This document shows positions 34,201 to 42,964 of a DNA stretch of 52,011 nt, piece by piece. Source of the DNA: GWF sp031972135 (GTDB taxonomy: Bacteria > Patescibacteriota > Microgenomatia > UBA1400 > UBA12108); NCBI GenBank assembly GCA_031972135.1, contig DALYFH010000003.1, positions 1 through 52,011 of the forward strand, written 5' to 3'. A program made the translations under genes and the position numbers. Within the stretch, counting starts at the first letter, position 1. Every line of letters begins with the position of its first letter. A model generated the notes under the pieces. That model saw nothing but the letters and a program-made list of their open reading frames with translations, was not told the origin of the DNA and searched no databases.

Positions 34201-35825
34201 TGGTCTTTTTCCTAGGCAGTATGTTTAGCCAGTTCCTAATCCCATATGTCAGTCGCGATCTCGGTGCTGGTACTAGCGCCCGTCGCACCTTCCTCCGCAT
34301 AGTCGCTTTGGTTGGCTCCGCCAACCTGATAGCGGTAGCTGTATTTGGGTTCCTGGGTTCTTATACCGCGCCGCTACTCTGGGGTAGTAACGCCGCACTC
34401 ATCATCCCTTATCTCCCGCTCTACTCAGTCGCGATGGCGCTCTTCTCTATGACCTCACTCATTATCAATTATGAACAGTTAAGAAAGAGGTACCTCTTCC
34501 CCATGGCTGGTTTTGCGCTTAGTCTCGCGCAGGTGATCGGGATGCTGTTTGTCCACAACTCGATCGAGTCACTGGTCTGGGTGGTCGCTATCTCCGCGCT
34601 CATCTCACTCCTCACGATCACTCTAATGTCTCGGTTCTATGGATTTATCCTCGATGTCTATCATGCGAGCGTCGACCTACTAGGATTATTCAAACCACTC
34701 CCACCCACCCAAAAGTTAGATAAAGGTAAACTCAGGATCCTCATCTTTAACTGGCGTGATCTCCGACACAAATGGGCCGGGGGAGCCGAGGTCTACCTCC
34801 ACGAACTGTCCAAAAGATGGGTTGAGATGGGGCATCAGGTCACCATCTTTTCTGGGAACGATGGTAGCAGTATTAGGCATGAGCGAGTGGATGGGGTCCG
34901 GGTGATTAGGCGCGGTGGTTTTTATCTCGTCTACCTATGGGCATTTTTCTACTACATTTTCCGTTTGCGTGGTAGGTACGATGTGATTATCGATAGTGAG
35001 AACGGCCTCCCATTCTTTACACCACTCTATGCAAAAGAAAAGGTCTTCCTCCTCATTCACCACGTGCACCAAGAAGTTTTTCGCACTAGTTTGATCCCAC
35101 CTTTTTCTTATCTCGCCTCATTTTTGGAGAAGAGAGTAATGCCGCTAGTCTATCGGCAGACTGGGGTCATCACAGTTAGTCCTAGTAGTAAGGCTGAGAT
35201 TATAGAGCACAAATTGACCAAAAAAGTCCCGCACATTATCTACAATGGTGTAGATCTAACTCGCTTTGTTCCTGGCAAAAAAGCCAAAGACCCAACCATC
35301 CTCTATCTAGGTCGCCTCACTACCTCCAAGAGTGTACATATCCTAATCCATGCAGTTGCATCTCTGCACAAAGATATCAAAAACTTAAATTGTATTATCG
35401 CAGGCGACGGCCCAGTCCGCGCCAAACTAGAGAAGCTAGTAACCAAACTCAAGCTGAGTGGGGTAATCAAGTTTGTGGGCAAAGTAAGCGAAGAAGAGAA
35501 GATAAGGCTCTATCAAAAAGCCTGGGTCTTTGTTAACCCTAGTCTTCTCGAAGGGTGGGGGATAACAACCATCGAAGCCAATGCCTGTGGCACCCCAGTA
35601 GTGGCCAGTAACGTCTCAGGACTCAGAGATGCAGTCGAAGATGGAGTCTCGGGTATCCTCGTCCCCTATGGTAACGATCAGGCACTATCTCTCGCTATAG
35701 AGACTCTCCTCTCCAACTCTACCATAAGGAGTCGCCTCAGTCGCGGATCCTGCAAGTGGGCACAAAAATTCGAATGGAATATTAGTGCGTCGTCATCTAT
35801 AAGTTACTTACAAAAAAGTCTATGA
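31251..35825 (+). CDS. Four-module glycan-assembly protein: GT2 - GT2 - flippase - GT4
   Basis: One uninterrupted 1,524-residue frame. Residues ~14-230 are a dolichyl-phosphate-mannose-synthase-like GT2 domain (LIIPAHNEKSNL, DDAS, DAD at 103-105). Two helices follow (~260-310). Residues ~325-580 are a second, processive-type GT2 (ILVPLYKEANVL, DAED at 423-426, TED at 516-518, Q-x-x-R-W at 553-557) followed by helices to ~700. Residues ~714-1150 are a polytopic Wzx/MATE-like flippase. Residues ~1158-1524 are a GT4 glycosyltransferase (GGAEVYLHEL, YNGVDLTRF, YLGRLTTSK, E1434-x7-E1442). Lipid-linked sugar transfer and export by one protein is inferred. It overlaps the next GT2 gene by 4 nt. Confidence 0.9.
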   Translation: MAKTSKNNDQIKLALSLIIPAHNEKSNLQKLVNFLKINAKDLPSKTEVIIVDDASTDGSESYIFPSISPIKIIRLRNSVRLGKSDSILAGYSVARGEHIAILDADLADCMPHLLTQYSNIGTGYAVTYTAFSWKQLFKPRLHRGPKIFPRHVFTHLNPTTLNEWNIEAELVYTAANLGLSVFKVKRDTPHVSRPKSILSKIKKIHFQNKSTLRYIFSNPVYVKLPVEQMIGAGVTFKKKHFVTHSTLPHNISALKTFAPWQIILLSLLIITTGWGLVANTTNTLITLTATLSFIYLLDVVFNFYVTLKSLHFPPEIIATSDELARIKDKDLPIYSILVPLYKEANVLPEFIHSMDKLEYPKNKLDIMLLLEEDDVESIEKAKELNLPAHYRTIIVPHSYPKTKPKACNYGLAFARGEYVVIYDAEDKPEPLQLKKAYLALSQSHDKIGCVQAKLNYFNSGDNLLTRFFTAEYSLWFDVILPGLQSIKTTIPLGGTSNHFKTQLLRDLHGWDAFNVTEDADLGTRLFNAGYQTAIIDSTTLEEANNNFRNWIRQRSRWLKGYMQTYLVHMRHPLALFKKQGVHALLFNLIVGGKISFILINPFLWVMTISYFVLYAYVGAFIESIYPAVVFYMAVTSLLFGNFIALYNYMIGCAKRGHYELIKYVFLIPLYWLAISYAAAVAMIQLVTKPHYWEKTLHGLTLNKPKKSTSYQGIKRGKLLQSVVDRVSATWSAGGVMVLANVFGNFMNFLYNAYLSRRLDVTSFGDIALFSSFFYLTSVPISGLSRSFSHTTAYLVGKYVRPVKNIYHKYIGSVTRLSIILMIVWVLASPLLKNIFQVASLTPFIIFAPIWLTALVGSANSGYLSGNLIFSVMALSVVVETLVKFGAAASILWLGRPELVYGAVTLSLLAAFILESVLISRKKNQVIKLESPEQETKLSRRFYLTSVLTTLSSISYITLDVMLAKIYLSPVEAGAYGYLSLAGKMVFFLGSMFSQFLIPYVSRDLGAGTSARRTFLRIVALVGSANLIAVAVFGFLGSYTAPLLWGSNAALIIPYLPLYSVAMALFSMTSLIINYEQLRKRYLFPMAGFALSLAQVIGMLFVHNSIESLVWVVAISALISLLTITLMSRFYGFILDVYHASVDLLGLFKPLPPTQKLDKGKLRILIFNWRDLRHKWAGGAEVYLHELSKRWVEMGHQVTIFSGNDGSSIRHERVDGVRVIRRGGFYLVYLWAFFYYIFRLRGRYDVIIDSENGLPFFTPLYAKEKVFLLIHHVHQEVFRTSLIPPFSYLASFLEKRVMPLVYRQTGVITVSPSSKAEIIEHKLTKKVPHIIYNGVDLTRFVPGKKAKDPTILYLGRLTTSKSVHILIHAVASLHKDIKNLNCIIAGDGPVRAKLEKLVTKLKLSGVIKFVGKVSEEEKIRLYQKAWVFVNPSLLEGWGITTIEANACGTPVVASNVSGLRDAVEDGVSGILVPYGNDQALSLAIETLLSNSTIRSRLSRGSCKWAQKFEWNISASSSISYLQKSL

Positions 35826-36739
35826 AGAATAAAATACCCACACTCACCATAGGTATCCCAGCCTACAACGAAGAAAAAAATATAAGAAAAATTATTGACT
35901 CAATTGTATGTCAGAAATTGAAGTCAGTTAAGATAGTAAGGATTATTGTATTGTGCGACGGCTGCACAGACAAAACTGTAAAAATACTTAGAAATCTGAA
36001 GATGAAGTATCGATTAAGTGTAATACATAGACCAGGTAGGTCAGGAAAAGCGAATGCACTGAATCAGATATATTCAATGTCAAATTCAGATTTCTTGCTC
36101 ACTACAGACGCAGATATCGTTTTTAGTAGTAGCAACGACCTGGAAATGCTAGCCAAATCGATAGTCAAAGACTCTAATCTAAGCATGGTAGGGCCTCTGC
36201 ATGTCCCGACTAAATCTAACACGCTATTTGGGAACTTTAGTAGATATTCAGCATTATCATTCCTAGATTCAGTTGCAAAATATAACAATGGGAATAACTT
36301 TTACTCATGTATGTCTATGGAGTTCATGCGTAAGCGGTTTTACAAATCATTTCAGTTTCCAGAAGGAACAATCGCAGATCAGTGCTACGCTTACTGGAAA
36401 TCAGTTGAAAATAACCCTGAGGGCTTTAAGCTAGTTAAGAATGCCAGAGTAATTTTCGGGGTAGCTCAAACATTTCACGACTGGCGCGTACTTAGTACTC
36501 GATCTACAATAGGAGACAAACAGGATACGTTAAAACACTTTGGCAATAAAATTCTTCCGCTATATACTATCCCTAAAAATCTATTAATCTTATCTCTCAT
36601 AAAATGGTTTTTTAATAACCCTCTATTCTTAACTGGTTCAGTGGTGATGAATATAATTATTCGCATGTTCCCCTATAACCATAAACCAACAAATGGTGTC
36701 TGGGAAATGGTTAATAGTTCGAAAGAGCTTACGATATGA
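35822..36739 (+). CDS. GT2 glycosyltransferase
   Basis: The 305-residue enzyme starts TLTIGIPAYNEEKNI, the nucleotide-sugar fold of family GT2, with LCDGCTDKTV and the metal-binding TTDADIVF (~90-97). The C-terminal part has a membrane-associated hydrophobic region (LLILSLIKWFFNNPLFL). It overlaps both the preceding megaprotein gene and the following paralogue by 4 nt (ATGA), so all are translationally coupled. Base composition drops sharply to AT-rich at this gene's start compared with the gene before. Confidence 0.86.
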   Translation: MKNKIPTLTIGIPAYNEEKNIRKIIDSIVCQKLKSVKIVRIIVLCDGCTDKTVKILRNLKMKYRLSVIHRPGRSGKANALNQIYSMSNSDFLLTTDADIVFSSSNDLEMLAKSIVKDSNLSMVGPLHVPTKSNTLFGNFSRYSALSFLDSVAKYNNGNNFYSCMSMEFMRKRFYKSFQFPEGTIADQCYAYWKSVENNPEGFKLVKNARVIFGVAQTFHDWRVLSTRSTIGDKQDTLKHFGNKILPLYTIPKNLLILSLIKWFFNNPLFLTGSVVMNIIIRMFPYNHKPTNGVWEMVNSSKELTI

Positions 36740-37632
36740 AAAAAAATCTACCTACACTAACTATAGGCATACCAGCCTATAACGAAGGATCAAGCATCTT
36801 TAGATTGCTTGATTCAATTTCAAGCCAAAAAATCGAAAGAATAGAATTAGATAAAATCATTGTCTATTCAGATGGAAGTTACGATAATACTGTTCTAAAA
36901 TGCAGACAATACAGGAAGCTTCCAATCAAAGTAGTTGATAGCAAGATAAGACGTGGTAAGTCTCATGGTCTCAATATTATCAACAAGTTATCATCAAGCA
37001 ATGTCCTAGTCATACTTGACGCTGACGTCATGTTTAAAGATGTTTACTCGCTGTCACGCTTAGTAGCTCCGATACTAAAAAACAAGGCTGATTTGTGTGG
37101 AGGCAAGGTAGATGAGCTCCCCACTTACAGTCTCATTGGCAGAATCCTACACTCTAGTATGGAATATAAACGCATGATATTCACACAGCTAAACAATGGG
37201 GATAATATCTATACGTGTCATGGCAGAATTAGAGCATTTTCGAAAAAACTTTACAAAACAATAAAGTTTAAATCTAGTATCAACGAAGATGCATATTCAT
37301 ATCTCTTCACGACGTATTATGGGTATAAATATAAATATATTCCTTCATCAATTGCTTACTATAATATCCCGAATAGCTTACGAGACCATCAGTTACAAAG
37401 CATTCGTTTTATCGACTCAAAAAATATTTCAAAAGATGAATTTGGTAGTAAGTTTGTAGAAGAGGCATATACGATCCCTAAATCACTTATGTTTAAAACA
37501 TTTATCACATCTATGAAAAGCGACCTCTTACTAGTATCCTATATTTTTCTGGCTGCATACATAAGTATTCAATCACTCACTACAACAAAATCTAACAATA
37601 AATGGACTATCGCTAAAAGTACTAAAATATAA
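36736..37632 (+). CDS. GT2 glycosyltransferase, tandem paralogue
   Basis: The 298-residue enzyme is clearly related to the preceding one (TLTIGIPAYNEGSSI, YSDGSYDNTV, ILDADVMF, similar lengths and a similar EAYTIPKSL segment near the end), so the pair probably arose by duplication. It likely transfers a different sugar in the same glycan. The gene is strongly AT-rich and 4 nt overlap joins it to its paralogue. Acceptor and donor cannot be told. Confidence 0.83.
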   Translation: MKKNLPTLTIGIPAYNEGSSIFRLLDSISSQKIERIELDKIIVYSDGSYDNTVLKCRQYRKLPIKVVDSKIRRGKSHGLNIINKLSSSNVLVILDADVMFKDVYSLSRLVAPILKNKADLCGGKVDELPTYSLIGRILHSSMEYKRMIFTQLNNGDNIYTCHGRIRAFSKKLYKTIKFKSSINEDAYSYLFTTYYGYKYKYIPSSIAYYNIPNSLRDHQLQSIRFIDSKNISKDEFGSKFVEEAYTIPKSLMFKTFITSMKSDLLLVSYIFLAAYISIQSLTTTKSNNKWTIAKSTKI

Positions 37633-37647
37633 AAATCGGAGATAAAT

Positions 37648-38796
37648 ATGAAAATAAATAAAACAAAAAGTATCGTGATTTGCATGATCGGCAACTACGA
37701 CCCAGAGTACACTTCTAACAAGCTTACCATACAAGGATTTAAAGACAATGGTGCTGAAGTCGTTGAAGTCAACGCACCTGTCACAGTGACTTCATTAAAC
37801 ACAAAAGCTGAAATGGGTTGGCTGCAGTTGGTAAAACGTATAGTTAAAAAATACCGTATCATCGGAGAGATAATCAAAAAAAGAAGCGATATAACTCGGA
37901 GTGATGTATTGTATGTGGGATACCCAGGGCACTTCGATGTGATTCCAGCTTGGATAGTCGCCAAGATCTTCCATAAAAAACTGATATTCAATCCACTCTT
38001 GATTTTCTATACTGGCTTTACAGAAGAACAAAGTATACTTTCGAAACAATCACTTCTTGCAAAGTTTGCCAAGTTTGGTGAGAGTCTCGTGTATCGACTA
38101 TGCGACATAATTATTGCTGATACGCCATACCAGCAGGAATTTATGGAGCGTATTTTCAAAGTCCCGTCTAAAAAAATACGCACGGTTGCACTAGGAGCCG
38201 ACGATGTTTTTTATCCTTTTACACCTTATGTAAATATGACAAAAAAGATAAATGTTACCTACTATGGCTTATATAGTCCGATCCACGGTGTTGAATATAT
38301 TATACAAGCAGCTCAAAAACTAAGAGATGATAAGGACATTCATTTTGATATGATCGGTAATCGTGGTCAGACGTTCGATGCTACCTTAAAGAAAGTTACT
38401 GATCTAAAACTAAACAACATATCTTTTTATTATGATATGCCACAGACAGAGCATATTCCAATTGCTCAAAAAGCTGACATCTTTTTCGGATTCTTGGCTA
38501 AGCATCCAAGTATTGATCGTGTAATCCCCAACAAAGTTTATCAAGGATTATCATTAAACAAAGTGGTTATGACAGCCGATTCTCCTGTTATTAGAAGTGT
38601 CTTTAGTCATAAAGAAAATATTTATACCTTGCCACCAGCTAATGTCGATGCTCTTGTTTATTCTATCCTTGAGTTAAAAAATAACCCCGAACTAAGGAAG
38701 AAAATTGCTGATAATGGTTATGACCTTTTTATACATAGTTTCTCCCCAAAAGTAGTGGGAAAGAAAATTATAAGATACATGAAAGAGCTGCAATGA
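37648..38796 (+). CDS. GT4-type glycosyltransferase
   Basis: The 382-residue protein has a GT-B layout: an N-terminal Rossmann-like domain (IVICMIGNYDPEYTSNKLTI, DVLYVGYPGHFDVIPAWIVA) and a C-terminal domain (INVTYYGLYSPIHGVEYIIQAA, DMIGNRGQTFDATLKKV, NKVYQGLSLNKVVMTADSPV). The usual GT4 E-x7-E motif is not plain; NKVYQGLSLNK occupies that position, as in divergent members. A GGAG ribosome site precedes ATG. It overlaps the next gene by 4 nt. Confidence 0.75.
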   Translation: MKINKTKSIVICMIGNYDPEYTSNKLTIQGFKDNGAEVVEVNAPVTVTSLNTKAEMGWLQLVKRIVKKYRIIGEIIKKRSDITRSDVLYVGYPGHFDVIPAWIVAKIFHKKLIFNPLLIFYTGFTEEQSILSKQSLLAKFAKFGESLVYRLCDIIIADTPYQQEFMERIFKVPSKKIRTVALGADDVFYPFTPYVNMTKKINVTYYGLYSPIHGVEYIIQAAQKLRDDKDIHFDMIGNRGQTFDATLKKVTDLKLNNISFYYDMPQTEHIPIAQKADIFFGFLAKHPSIDRVIPNKVYQGLSLNKVVMTADSPVIRSVFSHKENIYTLPPANVDALVYSILELKNNPELRKKIADNGYDLFIHSFSPKVVGKKIIRYMKELQ

Positions 38797-40310
38797 GAAA
38801 AAATTTTCAGATAGCATTTATCTCTATATTTGTTTTCATGAGCGTCGCACTCATATCTATTGTCATCAAAGGAAGCAAGTCAGCAGATGGGTTGGACTAC
38901 CAATCGATCTATAAAGGCGATCTTACAGGTCCATTCGAGAGCTCTGGAAGCAACTCTCGGTACGCTCTGACTGAATCAATCGTAAAGAATAAATCATTCT
39001 ATTTTGACGAAACATTAGCCAGGTTAGCATCTCCAGACCTAGTCCACAGCGACGGGAAATACTTTTCAATTTTCACTCCTGGAGTCTCGTTTGCGGTTGT
39101 CCCATTTTATTTAATTGGAAGCCAGATTGGTATCCCACAGCTTATGACCTATCTAGCTACGGCAATCGTTGCTATCTTTAATACAATCCTTGTTGCAATT
39201 ATCTCTAAACGCCTAGGAGCTAGCATTATTAGTTCTTTTCTGAGTGGCTTCATCTTTCTGTTCGGGAGTAATGCTCTCACTTATGCTTTAACATTGACTC
39301 AGCATCACTGGAGTATTTTAGTTATCCTTTTGACTATATTATTAATGTTAAAGTCACCCAGTGCTACACGAAATATATTTTTAGGAATACTCTATGGAGT
39401 TGGATTGCTTATAGATTTGCCTAATGCAATTATTCTCCTTCCTCTCATCCTCTACACATCATGGCAACATTTCGCCATAAATCAAACATCCGCAAAACTA
39501 AAGGTTAATCTGATAATAGTCTATATGGCACTCGGACTATTGCCACTACTTGGGTTATATGGTTTGTATAACCACGAGGTTACAGGAAGTTATTACAAGC
39601 TAGGTCAGTTTTTAGGGCGAGCAAACTATCCTCCAAGCACTGAAGAATTATCGAGTATTAACGCACCAGATCCGTACCAACCAACTCTTCCATTTTATCC
39701 TCGCCTCCAGGTTAACGGGCTCTATACATTATTAATAAGTGATGAGAGAGGGTGGTTATACTATAGTCCATTTGTCTTCATAGGGTTGTTAGGATTATTG
39801 CTAGCAATGAAGCGTAATGAAAATAAAGACTTCGTATTAGTCATGCTAAGTATGGTCACCATCACCATTCTACTTTATGCCTCATTTGGTGATCCGTGGG
39901 GTGGATGGGCATTTGGTCCCAGATATCTCCTACCAGCGACAGCACTACTTGCTACTGGATTGGGAGTAGCGATTGAGAAGTGGAAAAAAAGTATATTCTT
40001 CTCCATTATTTTCCTCACGACCGTAGGCTATAGCATCTCTGTGTCAGCTTACGGAGCTTTCACTACAACTCAAGTCCCACCAAAACAAGAGGCTGATCGT
40101 CTCTCCACCTTCATTCCATATACCTATCTATATAACCAGCAGTTAGTAGTCAAAAATCAGACAAGCTCACTCGCATACAATTTGTGGCTACGTGATAGTA
40201 TTCCACTCGCAGTTGTAGTCAAAACATATATTGGAATAGGGATGTCTATAGCCTTGATTTGCTACCTCCTAAACCTAAACTCTAGCCGCTTGAAAAACCG
40301 TAAATTATAG
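38793..40310 (+). CDS. Polytopic membrane protein, GT-C glycosyltransferase-like
   Basis: The 505-residue protein has about 11 to 12 helices. An acidic first extracytoplasmic loop (ALTESIVKNKSFYFDE, SDGKYFSIFTPG) and a later DPWGGWAFGPRYLLPATALLATG segment recall the GT39/PMT-like GT-C enzymes that use lipid-linked sugars outside the membrane. The characteristic early Asp-Asp or Asp-Glu is not certain, so a hydrophobic scaffold role is possible. It closes the overlapping run of AT-rich genes. Confidence 0.62.
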   Translation: MRKNFQIAFISIFVFMSVALISIVIKGSKSADGLDYQSIYKGDLTGPFESSGSNSRYALTESIVKNKSFYFDETLARLASPDLVHSDGKYFSIFTPGVSFAVVPFYLIGSQIGIPQLMTYLATAIVAIFNTILVAIISKRLGASIISSFLSGFIFLFGSNALTYALTLTQHHWSILVILLTILLMLKSPSATRNIFLGILYGVGLLIDLPNAIILLPLILYTSWQHFAINQTSAKLKVNLIIVYMALGLLPLLGLYGLYNHEVTGSYYKLGQFLGRANYPPSTEELSSINAPDPYQPTLPFYPRLQVNGLYTLLISDERGWLYYSPFVFIGLLGLLLAMKRNENKDFVLVMLSMVTITILLYASFGDPWGGWAFGPRYLLPATALLATGLGVAIEKWKKSIFFSIIFLTTVGYSISVSAYGAFTTTQVPPKQEADRLSTFIPYTYLYNQQLVVKNQTSSLAYNLWLRDSIPLAVVVKTYIGIGMSIALICYLLNLNSSRLKNRKL

Positions 40311-40318
40311 GATATAAT
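40290..40318 (+). promoter_or_regulatory. Sigma70 promoter of the COG4091-like gene
   Basis: TTGAAA (40290-40295), a 17-bp spacer and TATAAT (40313-40318). Initiation would leave a leader of only about 5 nt before the ATG at 40330. Confidence 0.7.
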
Positions 40319-40329
40319 CTCACAAATAT

Positions 40330-41583
40330 ATGTACGATATAATTTTAAAGAAACTAGCAGCCCGTTCGACTCCCATAGACGTTATCATTGTGGGACTTGG
40401 CTTTATGGGATTTGGTTTTCTATCCTCGATAAAAAATACAAAGGGAATTAGGGTACCGCTTATCATTACCCGCAGACCAACTGAAGCAAAAAAAACATTA
40501 GAGCAACATGGTTTTTCAGCAATTAGTGAGAATGATCCAAAAAAAATCAAGGAGTTTGTCGAACGTGGATTTATATGCGTATCGAGCGACCTAGAACTGA
40601 TATCCAAGTACCCTTCAGATGCTGTGATGGAGGTGACGGGTACTGTTAGTTATGGGACTGAGGTAGCACTAAAGGCAATATCAGCAAAGAAACATATAAT
40701 TACGATGAACCCAGAACTCCAAGCTACAGTGGGCTCCAAATTAAAGGCATTAGCAGATAAAGCTGGAATTGTAATCACTGACGTTACTGGTGACCAGCCA
40801 GGATCTCTAGCAAGGCTAGTAAGTCAATCAAGGCTAATGGGTTTTAAAGTTCTATTAGCCGGCAACATGAAGCGTTATCTTAACCGTCATGCGACCCAAG
40901 AAGAAATGCAACCTTGGGCCTCGGACAAAGGTTTGTCTGTCCGTCAAACAGTCTCTTTCACAGATGGAACCAAACAATCTATAGAAATGACATTAGTGGC
41001 TAACTACTTTGGGATGAATATTACCCAGTTTGGGATGAGAGGTCCAGAAGTCGAAGAAGTTCAAGGTGCTCTAAATGTTTTTAATTGGAACAAAATCCCC
41101 CAAGGGGGCATAGTAGACTATGTGATAGGTCGCAAACTATTTCCCGGCATCTTTGTGGTTGCAGAGCACAATGATCCTCATCAGCAAAAATATCTTCGCT
41201 ACTTGGGTTTAGGGGAGGGTCCTAGATACGTTCTGTTTGAACCATACCATCTCTGTCATTTGGAGGTAATTACTACCATCGCAAATGTAGTACTTTTTGG
41301 TCAGGAAACAATAAATAATAGCACTGATCCTATTGCAACAACTATTGCTGTGGCTAAAACTAAACTAACTCAGGGTATGATGCTAGATGGGATAGGCGGA
41401 GACACAATGTATGGAAATATTGATCTTATCGATAATGCTTCAGACTACCTTCCAGTTGGGCTGGCCGAAGGTGCAGTTGTGAAACACACATTACATCAAG
41501 ANNNNNNNNNNCCGATCAAAATCAGCGATGTTGAGATCCCAGTCAACGCTGCAACTATCCTTGCTGGCTTAGTCAGTAAGTAG
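40330..41583 (+). CDS. COG4091-type NAD(P)-dependent oxidoreductase with SAF-like C-terminus (contains a gap)
   Basis: The protein is about 417 residues. The N-terminal Rossmann domain has IIVGLGFMGFGFLSSI and VMEVTGTVSYGTEVAL; the middle has ITDVTGDQPGSLARL and LAGNMKRYLNR; GGDTMYGNIDL and SDYLPVGLAEGAVVKHTL come before a SAF-like end (PIKISDVEIP). This is the homoserine-dehydrogenase-like group with a SAF domain; members act on sugar acids or branched sugars. Ten N (41502-41511) fall in the coding region just where a D-V-P-K-D-like linker is expected, and both sides read in the same frame, so this is one gene with a small gap. Substrate unknown. Confidence 0.72.
   Translation: MYDIILKKLAARSTPIDVIIVGLGFMGFGFLSSIKNTKGIRVPLIITRRPTEAKKTLEQHGFSAISENDPKKIKEFVERGFICVSSDLELISKYPSDAVMEVTGTVSYGTEVALKAISAKKHIITMNPELQATVGSKLKALADKAGIVITDVTGDQPGSLARLVSQSRLMGFKVLLAGNMKRYLNRHATQEEMQPWASDKGLSVRQTVSFTDGTKQSIEMTLVANYFGMNITQFGMRGPEVEEVQGALNVFNWNKIPQGGIVDYVIGRKLFPGIFVVAEHNDPHQQKYLRYLGLGEGPRYVLFEPYHLCHLEVITTIANVVLFGQETINNSTDPIATTIAVAKTKLTQGMMLDGIGGDTMYGNIDLIDNASDYLPVGLAEGAVVKHTLHQXXXXPIKISDVEIPVNAATILAGLVSK
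41502..41511. other. Scaffold gap (10 N) inside the oxidoreductase gene
   Basis: The run of N interrupts coding sequence without breaking frame. Its real length is unknown; family patterns suggest a few codons. Confidence 0.85.
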
Positions 41584-41585
41584 CT

Positions 41586-42935
41586 ATGACAAATAACCTT
41601 TTACGTCGTGGTCCACTAATTCTCTCTCCTAACCACCACTACTTGACCTACGGTGATGGCACTCCATTTTTTTATCTCGCCGACACCTGGTGGTACGCAT
41701 GTACAAGTAGGATGTCATGGTCAGTTTTTACCGGCTTAGTTGACCGTAGAAAACGTCAGGGATTTACAGCGATTCAGCTTGTTATAGGTTACCCGCCAGA
41801 AATAAAAACAGACTCGATTCACGCAAGAAATTCAGGAGGCTGGCCTCTCAATAAAAATTATTCAGTAAATTCAGAATATTTCGACGAAGTCGAAAAAAAA
41901 GTGCGATACATAGTCAGAAGTGGTATGGTGCCTGTAATTTTTGGTGGGTGGGGGTACCACATAGATGTTCTTGGTGAAGCAACCATAAAACTACTTTGGC
42001 AAGAAATCATTAGAAGATTTAATAAACTACCAGTGATCTGGTGTTTATGTGGCGAAGTAGATCTCATGCAGGAGACCTTAAATTATGGAATTATAAAAAC
42101 CATCATTAGTAGGTTTACACTCTTGATCAAACTTGCGAAAAGAATAGGAATGAAGAGCAGTAAAGACTTGCCAATTAGGCTAAAAAAATGGGGCGACATT
42201 GCCACATATATAAAAAGTAATTCTCCTCATCTACTTACAGTTCACATACACTCTAGAACAGACTCATCCAGTCTTTTTTCAAACCCATTATGGCTCGATA
42301 TAAACACCTTTCAATCTGGTCATTCTCGAGACAGTCACTCGTTTATGGTTAATACTACGTTGGCAAATCGCAATAATAATCTACCCGTCATTAATTTTGA
42401 ACCATGGTATGAAGGGATCAAGAATGACTTTTGGGATACTGATCAACGGCTTGCTTTTTGGTCATGCATTTTATCCGGCGCATGTGGGCATGCGTATGGC
42501 GCGAATGGGCTATGGCAAATGTCAACCAAAAATCACCCTTTCCTTGCCCACTGGGGTGTTTCTGATTGGAGGGAAGCTATCAATTATGGAGGAGCAAAGC
42601 AAATAGGACTGGCTGTAAAATGGTTGAAAAAAATTGCTTGGTGGGATCTTAAGCCAACCCCAAACAGAATAGTAAAAGTAAAGATGTCGACTTTAAATGA
42701 ATCCCCACTCATTGCGGGTCTTCCAGGAGGGTACAGCATAATGTATATTCCTGAGAACCATTCTGGGTCAATATATAACTTTAGGAAAATTAGAAGCATG
42801 GGGAAATGTCGAATCTCTTATATAAATCCCATTACTATGCGCAGGTCCAAAACAGAGTTGATTCCAAATGATACTAAACTAAGCATTAAGATACCCAACA
42901 ACCGAGATTGGGTAGTCACCATAGAACACTTTTAA
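41586..42935 (+). CDS. DUF4038/GH140 apiosidase-like glycoside hydrolase
   Basis: The 449-residue protein resembles the apiosidase-like family: LTYGDGTPFFYLADTWW near the start, RRKRQGFTAIQLVIGYPPE, then a TIM barrel with CLCGEVDL and INFEPWYEG carrying the likely catalytic acidic residues, and a C-terminal beta domain. No signal peptide is visible, so it may act inside the cell or on a lipid-linked glycan. It begins 2 nt after the oxidoreductase gene and is coupled to it. Family recognition is by pattern; the substrate need not be apiose. Confidence 0.68.
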   Translation: MTNNLLRRGPLILSPNHHYLTYGDGTPFFYLADTWWYACTSRMSWSVFTGLVDRRKRQGFTAIQLVIGYPPEIKTDSIHARNSGGWPLNKNYSVNSEYFDEVEKKVRYIVRSGMVPVIFGGWGYHIDVLGEATIKLLWQEIIRRFNKLPVIWCLCGEVDLMQETLNYGIIKTIISRFTLLIKLAKRIGMKSSKDLPIRLKKWGDIATYIKSNSPHLLTVHIHSRTDSSSLFSNPLWLDINTFQSGHSRDSHSFMVNTTLANRNNNLPVINFEPWYEGIKNDFWDTDQRLAFWSCILSGACGHAYGANGLWQMSTKNHPFLAHWGVSDWREAINYGGAKQIGLAVKWLKKIAWWDLKPTPNRIVKVKMSTLNESPLIAGLPGGYSIMYIPENHSGSIYNFRKIRSMGKCRISYINPITMRRSKTELIPNDTKLSIKIPNNRDWVVTIEHF

Positions 42936-42952
42936 TATTGTAATAATTAACC

Positions 42953-42958
42953 TATAAT
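42953..42958 (+). promoter_or_regulatory. -10 hexamer of the 42965 gene
   Basis: TATAAT ends 6 nt before the ATG at 42965, with no Shine-Dalgarno sequence, which predicts a leaderless mRNA. Confidence 0.6.
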
Positions 42959-42964
42959 ACGCTT

